Shown here: piece after piece, positions 23,339 through 37,000 of the stretch
Numbering within the stretch: the stretch's first letter is position 1
How the letters are laid out: each line of letters starts with the position of its first letter
Assembly: GCA_033239525.1 (NCBI GenBank)
Contig: BSYO01000031.1
Span: forward strand, 1,922,001-1,986,000
Reading direction: 5' to 3'
Source: Nepenthes gracilis
Lineage: Eukaryota > Streptophyta > Magnoliopsida > Caryophyllales > Nepenthaceae
DNA: 64,000 nt
Position numbers and translations under genes: made by a program
Notes under the pieces: generated by a model
The model's database searches: none
The model's input: the letters and a program-made list of their open reading frames with translations, nothing else
What the model was told of the DNA's origin: nothing

Positions 23339-25015
23339 TCACCCTCTCCTTCCTTTTCGCTCACGTACTATTTGATGTTGCTACTCAGATTCTCACCCCT
23401 ATTAGAGCAATAATCCGAGGACGCAACAAAATGAACTCTTAATTAAAACTAACATTAATAAATAGATAAAATATCAAAGTATTTAAAATATTTTAATACC
23501 ATCCACTATATACCTTAAAGCAAATCTCAAGCCTTTTGACAATTTGGAATCGCATTAATATTAAATGGAGGAATGTTTTAAAAACATCATTTAATTACCA
23601 TTAAAATATCTTTAAACAACACAATATATATTTATTTATCTATTTTTATATAAATTAATAATATAAATTAATAGATAAAATATTATATCATTAAAAATAT
23701 CTTACCAGTGTCTAAAAATGATGACTTGAGGACACCACTAAGGCATAGAAATAAGCTTATGGCTGATTTTACAAAGAAATTAAACACATTCTATAAATTT
23801 TATTATCACACAAATATTTTATTATCATCCCATTTAACTCTCCTCGATTTTGGAATTTCATCAGGTAAAAATATGTTCAATCAAATAATAATAACACAAA
23901 TTAATAAAAAAATATAAATTATTTTCCGGTCAATAAGTTTTTTTTTTTAAATAAAAAATAAAAAAACTCATCACTTGGCTTTTAATATTTAATTCGTATC
24001 ATCTGAGACATCCTACCACTTACCCTAAACTTTCAGTCCCTATAAATTGTTTATAGAAAAAAGAATCACAACTGGGAAAAGACCATTCCCTCTCTTTTTA
24101 GGTTCTTGCAAGAGAAAAACAAAGATATTGGAAAAAGATTTATAGGGTACCCTAAGGGAGAAAAAACTGCCTAAAAAAATGGCCTTAAGACACCCTCGGC
24201 ACGTATATTTTGACGTAACATCTTATCCATTCATCTATTTTAATACTATTTTCTTAACATTACGTTAAAATATCCCGATGGGCGTCCCAAATTATGACTC
24301 TGGATATATCTAAGAGGAGGAATGCAGAAAGCTGCAGTTTTAAGTTAAAAGTGACTCTAACCATTTTGATGTATACTCATAGGCCACAAACGTTGTAGCA
24401 CCGGCCGGAGCAGCCTTCACGACAGACGGGACAATGCCCTTGTATAGGCCGGCCCACCCTTCGGTCTCTAAGATTCTAAGTAATGCATGAAGCATGTTCC
24501 GGTATGCGAGATGCTCCACCCGTGCTCCATACCTCGGATGCCGCTCCAGTCCCTCAACCTGTGTGGGTAAGATAAATAAGTAGACTTATCAAAGTTGTAT
24601 CTAAATATTGGGTCGGTTTTGTTAGAGCTATATCATACGTTTTTTCAGTAATCGAAATACACTTTTAAAAGTTAGAAACAGAGCAATCTTCAATATCTCA
24701 GCTGCCACCACTGTATTGCCAGTAAAATATCAGTCAATATATAACAATATCGAGCCTCCCAATACACTAATAAAATTACAATATGTTACCATATCGACGA
24801 TATCGGCTGATATTTCCTCAAAATTCATTCTGTTCTTTTTTTTTTTTGTCCAATTGTTTGCTGAGTTGAATTGCATCGATACAAATTGCCCAACACCGTT
24901 CCAGGTATCAATATTTTCATGCATGCTCAATGTAGTAATTCTTAATCAAGCCCCAAAACCAACCTTTTCAAGCCCCATGTCCTTGAAGAAGAAAGGAGAT
25001 TTTTCATTTCTAAGG
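23339..25015. repeat. Tandem duplication, proximal copy (carries the intact last exon)
   Basis: It starts with the last ~90 bp of a gypsy LTR (23339-23428), without the rest of the element. It continues with the same flank as 21437-22985 and contains the in-frame last exon of the carrier gene. The match ends near 25015, where a MITE-like sequence begins. Confidence 0.92.
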
Positions 25016-28000
25016 GCATGTTTGATAGAGTGTAATTGTAATTTTAGTCCACAATAATTTTCAGGGGGATAACAATTCCACTATTTGATTGTCATATATG
25101 TTAGCAGCTGCTATTTTACTTGTGAACAATGAATAAAGGAATCCAAACTCAAGTGGATTTTTTACTCCTTGTTCTAAAGGGATGTCAATTTCAGATCAAA
25201 TGATCATTTCACCCTTGATAGCATGTTTGGGAGACGGGTGAATGGTGATGGTGGCAGCAAGGTGGCAACGTGATGGTGGTGGTGGCTAGTGATGGCATGC
25301 TAGCACATATATATATATATATATATATTTATGAGAAGGATGAAAGGTAATTTAAACTCAATTCTTACCTATCTAAAATAACTAACAAAACATAAGAATA
25401 TTAGTTTTAAATTTTATTCCTATCTTATTCAATTCCCTGAGAATTATTTTATTCTTACTTTATTACATTCAAATAAAATAGTTATTATATTCATATCTTA
25501 TTTTATTCCATCAACTAAACGCATCATAATAGTCAATCACTCTTTTCTTTCATTTTTAAGATCTCCATTCTTGTAAATAATCGGAATAATATAAACGGAT
25601 CTAATTGAGATGCAGCCAGGCCAGAACAAACCCATCACTGCTGAAGACATAAAAGATGTCCTCATATGGGTCTCAGTAAAAACCATTGCCTGGCCACAGG
25701 AAACCAAAAACCCGGCCTCAACAGTGTTTTGCCAAAGGAATGATTTCTTATAAATTTGGCTAACACCAGTTCTCAATTATTGCAGTAAATAACTGAATAA
25801 AAATTTAACAGGTATATGAAAAGTACCTGGAACCGCTTCTTGACGACATCCAATGGGTGGCAAACAGCTTTAGCAGTAGTACCAGAGGCTAAGCCACAGA
25901 TGAAGAGCTGGAAGCTAGAAAGGCCGTTGTCTGAACCGGAACTTCTGTTAGAAGATCTCGACCGGTTCCAGGCCTACAAAATCAGTGTCAAACTATATCA
26001 GAATTCAGCCATATTGTACAGCTCACAATTTTAGTAGCCTGTCAACTGTTACATCAAATTCATCCACATTAAGAAAAAAATCGTGGTCCATGAAGATATT
26101 TCGATTCCTAAGGTGTAATTGCATTTAGAGTCCAAATTTTTTAATTGTTATCAATTAATCATGAACCATGAAGATATTTCAATTCCATATATACAAATTG
26201 CATTTAGAGTCCAAATTTTTTAATTATTATCAATTAATTAGAAGGCTATCCTAATGACCTGTTTGGTAATGGGAAAACTTCAACAAATTAATAAATAAAC
26301 AAAAAGATTTTCTCATGTTTAGATTATAGAGAAAATTATAAGGACAAAATTTAAGGAAAGTGTAAAAAAAACAAATTGTAAAAAAAACTTAATTGGATCT
26401 CTAGGGGAGATAGCTAGTTTCATCAATAATTCAATTCCACTAAAAAGAGCATATCATAATCCCTTCAAATTGCACTGTGGCACTGATCAGGCTAGACAAG
26501 ATAAAAATAAAAGCCAAAAATTATTCAATGAGATTATTTCTTCTAACTTTCAATTTTCTGATCATTAGAAAAATATCAATATTAGTACCAGTCATAACTA
26601 TATCAATACTAAATATATGGGACAATACATATGATATCGGATATATTTGAAGAAAAAAATTCATGAAATCGTAAGCCGATGGGGCAGTATCAGCTAATAT
26701 ATCGTTATGTCACTAATACGGTAACATACCACATATTGTTGCGGTATCGTAAAATATCGATATCAAAGAGTCGAGACATCGATATATATCAGTCGATATT
26801 ATATCAATGGGTGGGCCATAAGAAGAGGAATATACCAAATAGAACATATAGCAAAGAGAGACAATATTTTTTTACCATTGCCCAGCGCTTGAATGTATCA
26901 TATGTGCCAAATTGAAGGCCAGCGTAAGGCGCAATCTCAACCAACGTTGGCGACAAGCCAGCATACAATCCTCCTAATCCACGTGCCTTGTAAATACCAA
27001 AAACCGCAGACCTCATGTTTGGATACACCTAAATATTTGACAATCCATCATACCACAGAAAAATGAATCTTCAAGCACATCACCAAATCAAAGCTACAAA
27101 TTATGAATTGGTAGAAAGATTTTATCTACTATATTATTGTAAGCATGGATAAAAACATTGGTATCAGTTGTAGCCACGTCAATATTGGATAATACATATC
27201 AATATTGAATATATCGAAAGAAAAAATTTTCTAGGGGCATGTCGACCGATATATTACTTGTATCAGCCCATATATTGGTCAAATATCGGGTGTATACGCT
27301 GATATTCAAAATATCGGCCAATATATTACAATATATTATTAATAAGGTGACATATCATGATATTTTTGTGGTATGGAGAACTATTAATATCAGGGAATCA
27401 GATACTAATACATATCGGTGGCATAACAGTCTTGAATAGTACCAAAAAATATGAGAGCACTGCAGTGTGTGTTTTGTGATTAATTTATTCTATCAGATTA
27501 AGTTTGGGTAGCATATAACAAACATTTAACAACATTTTTAGAACATACTCCCATTAGTCATAAGAAAAAGTGAGTAGTATGTATGTAAATATCAACTAAT
27601 ATGAATCGACATTGAAGCCCCCAATACCTATATTTCCAAATACAATGATAATATTATAATATATTGTAGTATCGATAATATTCAAAGTATCGGTATTTGG
27701 CCAATATATCAACTGATAAAATCTGTTAGCTTATGATTCTTAAAAATTTTTTTTTTAATATATTTAATACCGATATATATTATACGATACTAATATAGCT
27801 GCGAATGATACTAACATTTTCATCCATGGTGACTAATAATGCCACATGAGGCTCAATGGCAATTATTGGCTACAATTGTGGGAGCTCATTACACTACCTA
27901 AGAGGGACAGCATTGAAGATTTATAACCTTTGAGTATTATCCAAATCTTTCTAAACACAAACACCAAATTAAAGGGGCAGACCCACCGTAGTGAATATGG

Positions 28001-31000
28001 GGTCAATTGACCTCACTTTCTAAACACTAACACCAAATTAAAGGGGCAGATCCACCGTAGTGAATATGGGGTCAATTGACCTCACTCGTAAATTTTTTTA
28101 TATAAAAAAGGAAAATTAAAGATAGATATATTAATAATTAAACTAAAATTTTTAATTGACCCTATAAAATTTATCTATTAGTTGTTATGATAAAACAAAT
28201 CAAAATTTGGCCAATGTAAGACAAAATAATAATTATATAATTATTTTTAAATTTATTCAGCCAAAAAATTGAAACTATAAAAATATCGACCCACTGAAAA
28301 AAAAAAATCTTGGATTTGCTCCTGCCACACTCTCCCCCAACCCTTTCAGTTATCCTGACAGACAGGTATTTATGTTTGCATGAAAGGAGACAAACAAAAA
28401 ATGTAACTAAACCTTCAAAAAACAGAAGGAAGAGATCAAAATCAGCTAGTAGTTATTTGATAAATTAATGTTCTAATTTTAGATGAAAATTTTGATAGAT
28501 ATGTATCGATATCCGACCCCTGAATACTGATATTTTATAATAAAACAACAATATTATAATATGTTATCATATCAGTAATATAAGACAATATATTAGCTAA
28601 TATTTCTATATCGGCTTATAATTCTTAGAATGTTTTCTACTATATTTGATATTGATATATATTATCCGATATATTCAATATCAATATGATTGCGACCGTA
28701 CCAATACTGATATTTTTATTCATGGTTTTTGATCCTCGGAAAAAATAATTTTGTAATAGTATCACATTAAAAGACAAATCAAAGCCTGAATATTTGTACC
28801 TTTGGCTCACCCTGGGAAGCCAATACGGTTCGTATGAGATCAAAAGGGTATGAGCCAATAGTAGCTGCACATCCGGCTAAAGCCCCGCTAACATAAGACA
28901 GGTAAGGACTCAAATGGATATGGTCCTCTGTACCACAACAAAGTAACAGCCAATCATTAAAATGCAAAAGATTGAAAGGTAACAGAGAGAGAAAAGCATA
29001 ATGAGTTGAGTAAGGGCATCCCACGTTAAGGGTGTGTTTAGTTTTAAGAAATTATGAAAGAATGGAAAATAAAATAAAATTAGAAGGAAACTATTTTTCT
29101 ATGTTTGGATTACATTTTTTTTTATAAGAAAAAAATTAGAATGAAAAATATGTATCAAATAATAAAATTTTAGGAAATTGAAATTCTTTTTAAACATTGA
29201 AGTAAAGAAAAAGCAAAATGAAAGGAAAATAAAATGAAGCACCTTCTCTTAGTGACGCTATCTCTTATAACTACAACTACCTTCCACTAGCTGCATCATG
29301 TTATTATCTTTTCTTTTCCATGTGATTTTTTATCTATAACCAAATATAAGAAAGAAAATTTATTTTCTTTATTATTTTTTTCCTCACTATTTTCTTTTCC
29401 TTTGTACTTAATCCAGAAGTTCAAGGAAAGAACCTGAAACACGATCTACGATAATTGGCCTAAGGCCAACTAATTCCAAGGACAAAGAACTTAACAAACT
29501 CCTACTTCGAAATAAGAAATCATTGATTCATGAGTAAGAGGGAACTGCACCTCACACCTCGTGTCCGGAACCGTTAGATGTAAATTTAACGGTCCATGTA
29601 TTTCATATTAAAAAAACAATTTTCATGGAATTTTCTTTTAAAAAGGAAAAACACGTAAATCACTATATTTACACACAATAGTCTCAAACGTGAAACAAAG
29701 GGGTTGTGCCTCAGTGATAAGGCGCAGCCCCCCAGTTCCTTAAGGGCAGGATGAAAGGCAATTGAGACTGCATGATGGTAAAAAGCAAAGAATTGCAAAT
29801 TGGATTTATTTTTATGATTTTTTCTTAGTTACTGCTTTGTTTCAGAGAGTGTTTAATCATAATACATATATGGGCAGCAGTTTATGAATTTACATCTCTT
29901 TAAGGTGTTGTATTTCAGGCTCATAAAATGCGGAAGGCCATGAAAAAAAGCCCTATAGTGATCAGTCAACTATCATGCTATTTGCTTACAATCTTTAGTA
30001 TTCTCATTATAAAATTCAAGAAAAATCATCTTCCTTGTAAAAGTTAATCATGGACATACCCCAACAAGTGTCCAATTTTTTCTGTAAAATGTCAACACGT
30101 TCGGACACATTTTATGTGCATGAGACATATTTGGACTTTGGATACATTTATGACACATTTTTGTTCGAATTTTTTAACTTATATTTCATATCTTTTGACA
30201 ATTAAAATGTGCAAAGTTGTAAAATTAGAATATAGATGTTAATAAATATATAAAAATATGATAGTTTATTAAGTTACATTATTATTATTGTTGTTGTTGT
30301 TGTTCTACAATAATTTGTTGATGTTACAATAAAACTCATTTATGTCAATTCAATTGTGCATTTTCATATGAATTTTTTTAAGTGAATAAACAAGAAATAT
30401 ACATATATATTGTTAATTTAGTATAAATTAGTATTGTTCATAAATTAGAAAAGTAACAAACTATAATTTAGTTAAACTGTGTCCTCAACGTGTTGTGCCC
30501 TTATTTCTAAAAAGTAACATGTCAGTGAGTCATGTTTGTGCCATGTTTCTTAAATAACAATACTTCCATGTTATGAAAAGTACCTGTCTTTGAGGAACCA
30601 GCCATTAATGACTTAAATTTGTGCAAGACCGTGAACTGTATGGCTGTATATGGCATAACCATGAGAAGAGCTGGGACATTACCACGCCAAAAACCCTGCA
30701 ATGCATAGGCATCTTGAGCAAATATGCAAATCCATCCTCAATATGAAATCAGGTGTGCTGCGTAAAAATCTATGCCAAAAATCACTAACACCATATTTGT
30801 TAGGATGGAATAAAAATTTCATTTCTAACTTATTCCCTAATGAAATTATTATTCTATTATTTGGTTACTCCTAATGATTCAAGACAAGAAAAAACCTAAT
30901 ACCCCTGATGTTTTTTAATTCCTAATTATCCAAGCGTTAGCATTCTAAGATAGTTTTCACATTTAACCTTACCACAAACCCTAATCTCTCTTCATCCCCT

Positions 31001-34000
31001 CGTTCAATGACCAATACGACTACAAAGACTGATCCCAATAGAAAACTACTTGAAGATTATGGAGGTAAAGACGATCTTGAGAGGGTGAAGGAGAAGTAAA
31101 TATCAACCAATGCTACAGCAAAATCAAAGTCAGAGAAGATGGAATCAAGTATGAACTGGATGTAGGATTCAAGCAAGACAATGATCAAGACTACCATGTT
31201 GGATATGACAAAGATTGCAGAGAATTCAAAGTCGGACATGACAGAGATGGTAGCAGAGTGGATTTTGAAGCTGAAGATGATGATAGAGAAGACGATGGTG
31301 GAATTGGAGTGGATTTTGAAGCTGAAGATGATGATAGAGAAGACGATGATGGAATTGGAGGAGACGATGATCAACATTCTAATATATGTTGGAATGTTTT
31401 TTTCTTTGGGTAGGGGTAAAAATTCATTTTATATAAATTCCTTGGTCATTCCATTTGTTATTACTTACATCAAATACTAGAAAATGAATTACTAATTTAA
31501 TTTTACTAATTCTAAGTTATTGGCTAAACAAGATAATAATTATTCTAAACTCTATCATCACCTTATTTTATTTTTTAAGAATAATTATTCAATTTTTACC
31601 TTATTCTATTCTATTAACCAAACTTAGCATATTTATCTTATCACAAGATGCCTAGAACTGTAGCAAACAATAGAATTATCAAAATTCATTTCCATTGAAA
31701 CAATGCAAACTCAAAACGGGAATACAACACTAAGATCCTATATTATGCTAGAATAAAAGCCTAGAAAAAATATGCAACCAGATTCTAAAGAATCAGTCTT
31801 CAGCAACAACAAACAATTGATGTGTGGAAAAGCACGAGAGAATTGCCAAGTATTTTCCGGATTCAACACCATAATCATGGCAACAAATTCTTCCAACAAA
31901 ATACAAAATTATCCTATGTAACTGCAGTATCCAAATAAGTCATTTCATATGTAACAAATGTTTAGATTGTGAAATTAGAATTGGAATTTGAGATTGGAAG
32001 TCTAATTCCAATTATGTTAGAATTAGAATTAGAATTGAGTAGAATTTAAATTTTATTATTTTAATTGTTTAAAAAATTTACAATTCTTATGGAAAATAAG
32101 GTTACTGAATAGTTAATTTTTTAATCTATACATTCATAAAAATAAAATAAAATAAGTAGTCTAATATAAATTCTGAAATTTTCATGTATGAAATTTAATG
32201 TAATATAACTTAAAAAAAATCTTATTTTTTGATATAGATAATATTTTATAGATATATATTAGTTTATACATTTTTAGATAACATTCTTAATTAAAAAATT
32301 GACTTTTAAGTTTTTAATAATAATTTTATGTAATTTTTCAGAAAAAATAAAAAATAAAATCATAGTTAGTTTATATTAATTTGACCCAAACAATCAAAAA
32401 TACTTTATTCAATAGGTCTTGCAATATTTAATTCTATTATATCTAACTGACAGACAATACTCACTCTTTTAATTACAATTCTTTGCTCTACCTCTAAAAA
32501 TTATAAAAAAAACTATTACATATTATTTTTCAATTCCAATGAATTGAAACATGATATTAATATTCTACTTCAATCTTATGCCAAAGAGGCATGGAAAGTA
32601 CATAGATGGGAGAAATCAATTGAATTTCTGTGACATTGCCAAGGAAAAAAGGCCAATTTAGAAACTAAAGTAGCAAGGATGATCTGTGGTTTCCATTGAT
32701 ATAAATATCGGCAAATATGTATTGTGATGGATCCAGTGATCTTAAGGGCCAGCCCAAAAAAGAGTCCGTCCATCAGCGTGCACAGGGGGCTGCAGTTCAG
32801 TGGGGTCCCATGCAACGCGGGGCCCAGAGGACGCCACTGCCGGCCTAACCGCAGCCCAACTTGTGATGGGCAAACAAAGAAAGGCAACAAGCGGGCCCAA
32901 TAGACAGCCCCTGTGAACCAGCCAATCACAGCGCAATGAGCCTTCTAGCTCAGCGACCGACAGCCCGATCAGAGTAAAGTGTGCATGCAAGACATACTTG
33001 TCGTGGTAGCAGAGACAACCTTGCAAATGTGCCAAGAAAGCGGCCCATGATCGCCTAAGCGCCCCCAAAAAGACAACTATCATTGCCGGCCACCACTACC
33101 ACCGAGATAGTTTGATGAACGTACTAAAAAGACCACCTACGGTCGCACAATCGCCCCTAAACGACGACTGCCATTAATAGATCCCACTATCGTACAAACA
33201 ATTCAGCAAATCCTCGCAAGGGCAGCTGTCAACAGCCCTGACGCCCAAGACACGAGAATCAATGCCAGTCTTACAAATACTCCTTCCCCCTTGCCGATGA
33301 AAAGAAGAAGGATCCTGGCCATCACCTGCCTAAGAGAGGACCCTCAAAGTAGCCAATTCCCAGAGCGAACTCTCTCTCTATTTGAAAGCCGCTCCCTATC
33401 AAGTGCAACCACCGGAGCCAAGTCCTCCGATATCATTCTCAATTCCCTTACCGGTGCATCATCGCACATTGCATTCTCTATCTTTCTTTTCTCATGAAAA
33501 GATTTATAACTTGAGTATTGGAGGATACACCGGGGAGTGAGTTCTACCATTCCTCTAACCTCTTGTTTTCAATTGTATTATATAGGACCCAGGTTATTGG
33601 AGATGGAGACCGGACCCGCATCAATTCGATTTGTCGTGAAAGATCAAGTGACTTCTTAATCTGTACAACCCGAATCCAAGGACGCATCATTACTGCCGTA
33701 TGTAGAAAACCACTTGAAAAGTCTAACCACCATGTTTATAAAGAAAATATGGTCAGCACCAGGGCACAAGCCAGAGTGCCGGCTAGGGACACTGCCGTCA
33801 AAGGCAACAACCCCTCAGCGGGTAGCCATGCGAGCAAGCGGCCTGAACCTGACAAGCAAATGCTTGCTGCCCAAATGGGAGATGTGTTCAAGATGTTCCG
33901 GACAATCAACGTGCGTCAGGACGAGCAGCCGCTGGGGGCTCACGCCTCCGTCACACGAGCTTTAGCCTTGAAGCTAAGGAATCAGGGAAAGACGCACCTT

Positions 34001-37000
34001 GCCAAAGAGACCTTGTGGCCTGATGACGCCGAGGCCTGTGCAGCCTCAAGCAGTAGGGCCCGAACACGGCTAGAGGACCGACTGAGTCACAGGGCGCAAA
34101 GGGACAGCCTAGAGCGGCAAAATCTCCGCTACTCCTATAGCATTAGGAGGCCCTTGGCCCAAGGAGAAGCCTCTTACAATACGCGGCCACCACGGGCTAG
34201 TAGTCGCCAAGACCCACATTTCTTTCCAAACCATTCGGAGCTGAGGACCTTCTTCAATACCAAGAGGATAGCGTCTTCCCCTCGAATGGAGGAAAGAGTG
34301 GAGAAGATATGGCAGCACGTGTTCGAAGGAGACATCGGCAAACACTCTTCGGATCTAAGGAGATCATTATTCACGATGGAGATCCGGATGCAGCAGCTCC
34401 TTTGCAAATAAAAATGCCAGCCCTGGAACCTTATGATGGGAGTTTTGACCAGATAGATCACTTCCGGACTCTACTAAGCTTCCAAGGCCTGGGCGAAACT
34501 GCCATACGTTAATGCTTCTCTCTGACCCTCAAAGGGGACGCTCACATCTGGTTCTACAACTTTCAGTTGAACTCGATCCGGTCGTTCGAGGCGCTCGCTA
34601 ACTATTTCCTATTGTAGTTCACCTCCAGTCGGAGGGAGGAGAAGCAATTGTGGCACCTCGTCCGCCTCCGACAAGAGCGATGTGAAAGTTTGAAGCGCTT
34701 CCCAGACCCGGTTTACCACTAAAGCCCGAAAAATATCCAGGCTCATCGAAGAGGTAAAGTTAAGTGTCTTCGTCGCGACTCTGGAAACAAGTGATTTTTT
34801 CAAACACTTGACCCATCAAAACCCTCAAACCTTTCAGGAGACTGAAACCATCGCCTAAGCATACATGGTGACCGAGGAAACCAATGAAGCAAAGTGGCTA
34901 GAGTGTGCGGACCGACCCCGTAAGGGCCAGCAGATGGAAAGAAGATGAACGGAGAAGAAAACCGCTCCCGAGGCCCCCGGAAGCAGCTGCAGACCTAGCC
35001 TATTGTTCGGAAGGAGTTCAGACCCCAAAACCTGATTCCTTTGAAAGATACTCGTATCAACATCTTGATGCAAATCCGCGATAAAAAATTCTTGAAGTGG
35101 CCCAAAGCGCCGAAGAACTTAGAGGGAGAAGGAGTAAAAGTACTATCATTTCCATTGATATTTGGGTCACAGCACTGAAGGCTGCCAGACGTTGTGGAAG
35201 GAAATCGATGACTTGATTTGCAAAGGCCACATCACCAGATTCCTGCAGAACCTAAGGCAGGCCTCTAGAGGGACCAGCAAGGACGGACCAGAGCAGCTGA
35301 GGAACCGAGTCGCGATTGGGGTCGTTAACATAGTAACAACTAAGCCAGTCAAGAACAACGCCCCAAACGACCCTAAGACAACTTCCAGTAACAAAAGGCC
35401 GAAAGTAGGAGTTAGGAATAATATCATTAGTTTTAGTGACAATGCCATGGTTCATGTAATAACTCCCCATTCTAAACCCTAGGTTGTATCGGTCCTCGTT
35501 TCAGACAGTACGGTTGATTACTAGCTCAAACGAGTCTTCATTGATAATGAAAATTTTCGAAATTTACTCAACCTCGATACTTATTTTAAGCTTGGGTTGA
35601 GAAAGAGTCAAATGAAGTCGACTGAAGGACCATTGTATGAGCTGGACAACGAGCCGGTAACCATCCAGGAGGTCGTGCAGTTGGAGGTTATGTTGGGGGT
35701 TTACCCTAGAACAGCCACCAGAGTGCTCACGTTCTTAATAGTGAACCTTCCCTCAATCTACAATACCATCCTAGGACGCCTTGCCAGGCCTCTTTCGAGG
35801 CAGCAACGTCAATCCCGCACTTAAAGATGAGATTTTCGACCTCGTGCGGCATTGGGAAGGTCCTGGGAGACTAAGTGACCGGCCGAACGTGCTTCCTGTC
35901 TCAAGTCACTCAAGCCCCCCCCAACCAGCTGATTGATGACCTTGACTTTTGTGATGAATCCACTCTATTATAGGCCCAATTCGATAAATCCACCGACCAA
36001 GTTCCCTTAGACCCAAGGACCTCGAAAAGTGTGTACAGGTTAGGAGATCCTTGATAGGCCCCCTACCGGACCAGTAATAACCTTCCTCTGGCAAAATTCC
36101 GACGTTTTCGGATGGACGCCCGCTAACATACCGAGGATACCAACCGGAGTAATAGTCTATAGTTTGGCCTCAATCCCGGTCACAAACCCGTCCGATAGAA
36201 GCGTAAGAACCACTCCATCGAAAGACAGATCACCATCCGCGAGGAAGTAAAAAAGTTGCTTCGATGTAGGGTTCATTAGCGAGGCGTAATACCTGGATTG
36301 GTAGTCCAACGTGGTCTTCGTCAAGAAGAGCAACGGAAAGTGGTGGATATGCGTCAACTTCACTAACGTGAACAAGGCTTGCCTCAAGGACAACTTTCCA
36401 TTGCCAATGATTGATCTACTGGTGGACTCCACATCCGGCCATGAATTGCTTAGCTTCATGGATGCCTACTTAGGCTACAACCAGATCAGGATGGATATGG
36501 ACGATGAGGAGCATACCTTCTTCATGACTAACCAGGAGACATACTACTACAAGGTTATACTCTTTGGCCAGAAGAATGCCGGGGCAACTTTCCAGCGACT
36601 CATGAACAAGATGTTCAAATCCCAAATCGGTTGGAATAGAGGTGTTTGTGGACGATATGCTCGTCAAAAGTAAGGCCACGACAACCATATTCACTACCTG
36701 GGCGAGGCCTTTGGAATCCTCAGGGAGCATCAGATGAAGCTGAATCCAACAAAGTGTGCATTTGGCGTAACCTAGGGAAATTCTTGGGCTTTATTGTCTC
36801 TAAACAATGGATCGAGGCGAATCCCGAAAAGATAAAGGTCATCCTCGACATGAGCTAGCCTCGAACAGTGAAAGGGTCCAGAAGTTCACCGAGAGGCTCA
36901 TAGCGCTCTCCCAATCCTAGCAAAGTCCACGGAGAAATACCTGCCCTTCTTCAAAGCGTTGATGGTGATCAAGGCCATCAGCTTCCAGTGGACAACTAAT

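Noticed and set aside
25304..25329. (AT)n run considered as a regulatory or origin signal
   Set aside because: Simple microsatellite inside an intron, common in plant DNA.
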